Assembly: GCA_037179515.1 (NCBI GenBank)
Contig: JAXCGZ010021482.1
Span: 5,001-17,500, forward strand
Reading direction: 5' to 3'
Source of the DNA: Halocaridina rubra
Taxonomy: Eukaryota > Arthropoda > Malacostraca > Decapoda > Atyidae
DNA: 12,500 nt
Position 1 is the first letter of the stretch, and each line of letters opens with the position of its first letter. Shown here in pieces: positions 10,886 to 12,500 of this stretch. The position numbers and the translations under genes are program-made. The notes beneath the pieces are model-generated. The model made no database searches, was not told where the DNA came from, and saw nothing but the letters and a program-made list of their open reading frames with translations.

Positions 10886-12206
10886 TTGTGCCTGTAGGCC
10901 ATTGATTCAGTTTGTAAGGCACATATTCAAATCCTTTCGATATCGTTATTGTGAAGGAGACCCAATTTGGTTTGCGAGAAAGCTCCTTAACCAAGACTTC
11001 TTCAGAGGAAATGCCTTGATTTGTCAATATATTACGTATCTCTCTCTCAAAGGGGTTGCTAGGAATGCGAATATATATTTGAGATGTAACCCTTGCACTT
11101 GCATTATTGGGTAACTGTGGCTGTGGGGGAGAGGACTTCGATGAAATGTTTAGATTAGAGACTGCTTCTGTTTTGTCTATTCTGTTTTCTTCATTGTTTT
11201 GCAACCTATTGCTGGGTTGGTTATTTGTACTGGAAGGTGTAATTTGGTTGTCCTGGTTAGTGATAGTTGCTGTGTTGCTAGGAGTATTGGAGATGGGCTC
11301 TGTATCTTCTTCGCTGTTTTGCAACCCTTTACCAGATTGGTTATTTGTGCTGGGAAGAATCTTGTTCTGGTTAGTGCCTGTTGTTGTGTTGTTGGGAGTA
11401 GTGGGGAAGGGCGTTGTTGTTTCTTCACTATTTTGTAATCTGTTACTGATTTGGTTATTTATACCAAATGGTGTATTCATGTTGTCTTGTTGACTATAAG
11501 TTTTATCTGTATCTACCTCTTCTTTACTACCACTGTCACATAAGTCTTTCAGTGCACTGAAGGAATTGTGAGTAGAGACAGAAAACCTAGTTTGCAAAGC
11601 ATGATTGTTGTTGATAGAAAGGACATCATCGTTGTTAGGTGACAGCACTGAATTGAGAGGTGGAGATGTTTCTAATAGCAGTTTCAACCTAGAATTATCT
11701 CTTTTAAGTAGGACAATGTCTGATTCTAGCAAGCCCACCTTGTGTTGTAAGGCTTTCACCTCTTCAGTATCTGCTTCCAAAATTCTCACCTTATCTGCAA
11801 GACTTTCTATCATTCGATGTAGGTCTCCAAGGTCGTGTGTTTTTTTCAGGCTCTATGGCTTTTACAACCGAAGTTTGAGATTGAAAGAGTTTGTCAAGTT
11901 TGCCATTCATTGAGTTATTCAGGACACTTGCGCTAAAAGTGATTATATTTGTAATTATATCTTTGTTGTGCTTGCTTCTTTATGATGCCTTTACCACTGT
12001 GTTGTGGAAAGAGTTCCACTACCTTTTAAAGCAATAGTTGACTTGTTTTGTACAGAGTGTCTCTTTTGTTTTTTTTCCAATTCCCTTCTGATGTCCTCAC
12101 GTGAATATACGAATATTCTGTCCAGAGATGGAATAAACACTTTGGGAAAATTATCAGCATTTACACACAGAAGGTCATAAAGGTCAACTTTTTCCAATGA
12201 GGACAT
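10857..12206 (-). pseudogene. LINE C ORF1 (coiled-coil RNA-binding protein), two frame breaks
   Basis: The likely start is the ATG at 12206-12204 (MSSLEKVDLYDLLCVN), followed by FPKVFIPSLDRIFVYSREDI. The frame closes at 11991. A middle stretch (LNNSMNGKLDKLFQSQTSVV) lies in another frame, and at a T7 run (11840-11846) the frame changes again to MIESLADKVRILEADTEEV. A heptad-rich coiled coil follows (about 11813-11670), then an Asn/Thr-rich linker with three tandem units (about 11490-11180). The C-terminal RRM-like domain has SQIYIRIPSNPFEREI, VLVKELSRKPNWVSFTITI and NQWPTGTIVQPY, ending at TAA 10857-10859. A WP.G..V strand near the end is usual for these ORF1 proteins. The inferred role is RNA binding and particle assembly. 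Confidence 0.75.
11180..11490 (-). repeat. Tandem units of about 114-120 bp in the LINE C ORF1 linker
   Basis: Three copies start at equivalent points: gcaacc at 11201, gcaaccc at 11321 and gtaatc at 11435, spacing 120 and 114. In protein each carries NNQ, then RLQN or GLQN with a following EE, then Thr/Asn-rich sequence ending in TNQ. The spacing is a multiple of three, so the frame is kept. The units have diverged. Confidence 0.8.
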
Positions 12207-12280
12207 TCTGGTGTGAATGGGTGGCGAACTGCAGTATGAGGGGAACTGCAGGTTCACCTAAGAAAGGTCCTTTTTTAGGT

Positions 12281-12500
12281 CGGTTGCGAGAGGATGTGGT
12301 TGAAATCGGTAACACTGGGAGAGACACTCTCAACGGTTTTTTTTTAGGTGTTATAGGATTATAATGAATTTTCTTTGTTTATTTTTAAACACTAAAGTTG
12401 TTAAAATCACTGTGACTTAAATTTGAAGGTTTATATTTCAGTATGCTTTCGTTAATTTTGTAATCGTGATTTAAAATGTAAAACCCGAACTAAAATAATA
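12281..12500. other. LINE C 5' UTR edge and AT-rich flank
   Basis: No open frame of interest. A T9-10 run lies near 12339-12348. From about 12350 the sequence is AT-rich without repeats, probably flank. A small hairpin (12256-12280, 12-base arms with one mismatch) sits just upstream of ORF1. The 5' border of LINE C cannot be fixed without another copy. Confidence 0.4.

Larger units (their letters stand above)
7759..12350 (-). mobile_element. LINE C, 5' part: two-ORF CR1/Jockey-type LINE
   Basis: On the minus strand this holds a 5' UTR (from about 12350, border not clear), ORF1 (12206-10857), and ORF2 from about 10885 until the LINE D insertion at 7759. With the 3' part (4702-5128) the element totals about 5 kb and is close to full length. 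Several stops and frameshifts show it is old and inactive. The first-strand tail would be (TAA)n. The ORF2 motifs fit the CR1/Jockey group and differ in sequence from LINE A. Confidence 0.85.

Overview
This is eukaryotic, non-coding genomic DNA made almost entirely of retroelement copies and long microsatellites. I see no host gene, tRNA, rRNA or CRISPR array. The mix of CR1-like LINEs, an RTE-like LINE, a tRNA-derived SINE, very long GT, AT/AG and TTA microsatellites and a TTAGG-type motif points to an arthropod. My best guess is a decapod crustacean, but this is inference from pattern and not from a database match.

Layout. (1) 1-2278, minus strand: LINE A, CR1-like, cut by the left window edge. 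It has the end of ORF1 and an ORF2 open for at least 667 codons (endonuclease plus the start of the reverse transcriptase). Its 5' end closes in a perfect 68-bp foldback (2211-2352). (2) 2351-2484: (GT)n. (3) 2485-3180, minus: LINE B, the frameshifted last part of a CR1-like ORF2 and its short 3' UTR. The GT tract is its (AC)n tail. (4) 3180-3427: compound microsatellite. (5) 3428-4267: no gene, with a diverged 50-bp duplication and a telomere-like inverted motif. (6) 4268-4559: (TTA)n. (7) 4563-4701, plus: tRNA-derived SINE with an (AAAC)n tail and candidate ATGTA target duplications. (8) 4702-5128 and 7759 to about 12350, minus: LINE C, a nearly complete two-ORF element. (9) 5129-7758, plus: LINE D, a decayed RTE-like copy inserted into the C-terminal end of LINE C ORF2. 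(10) about 12350-12500: AT-rich flank.

How the parts relate. LINE C inserted first; its minus-strand (TAA)n tail is probably the TTA microsatellite. LINE D then split LINE C near the end of ORF2, and the severed C-terminus is still readable about 2.6 kb away. The SINE landed between the body and tail of LINE C. On the left, LINE A abuts the tail of LINE B, and a foldback sits at the junction. Several microsatellites therefore look like grown retroelement tails.

Most informative points: the foldback 5' end of LINE A; a phase-correct AAATTTT heptamer in its ORF1/ORF2 overlap together with no usable in-frame AUG for ORF2; the nested LINE D insertion; the YADE form of the reverse transcriptase active site in LINE C; and the TAATG stop/start overlap at the end of LINE C ORF1. 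I did not find a convincing undescribed host system.
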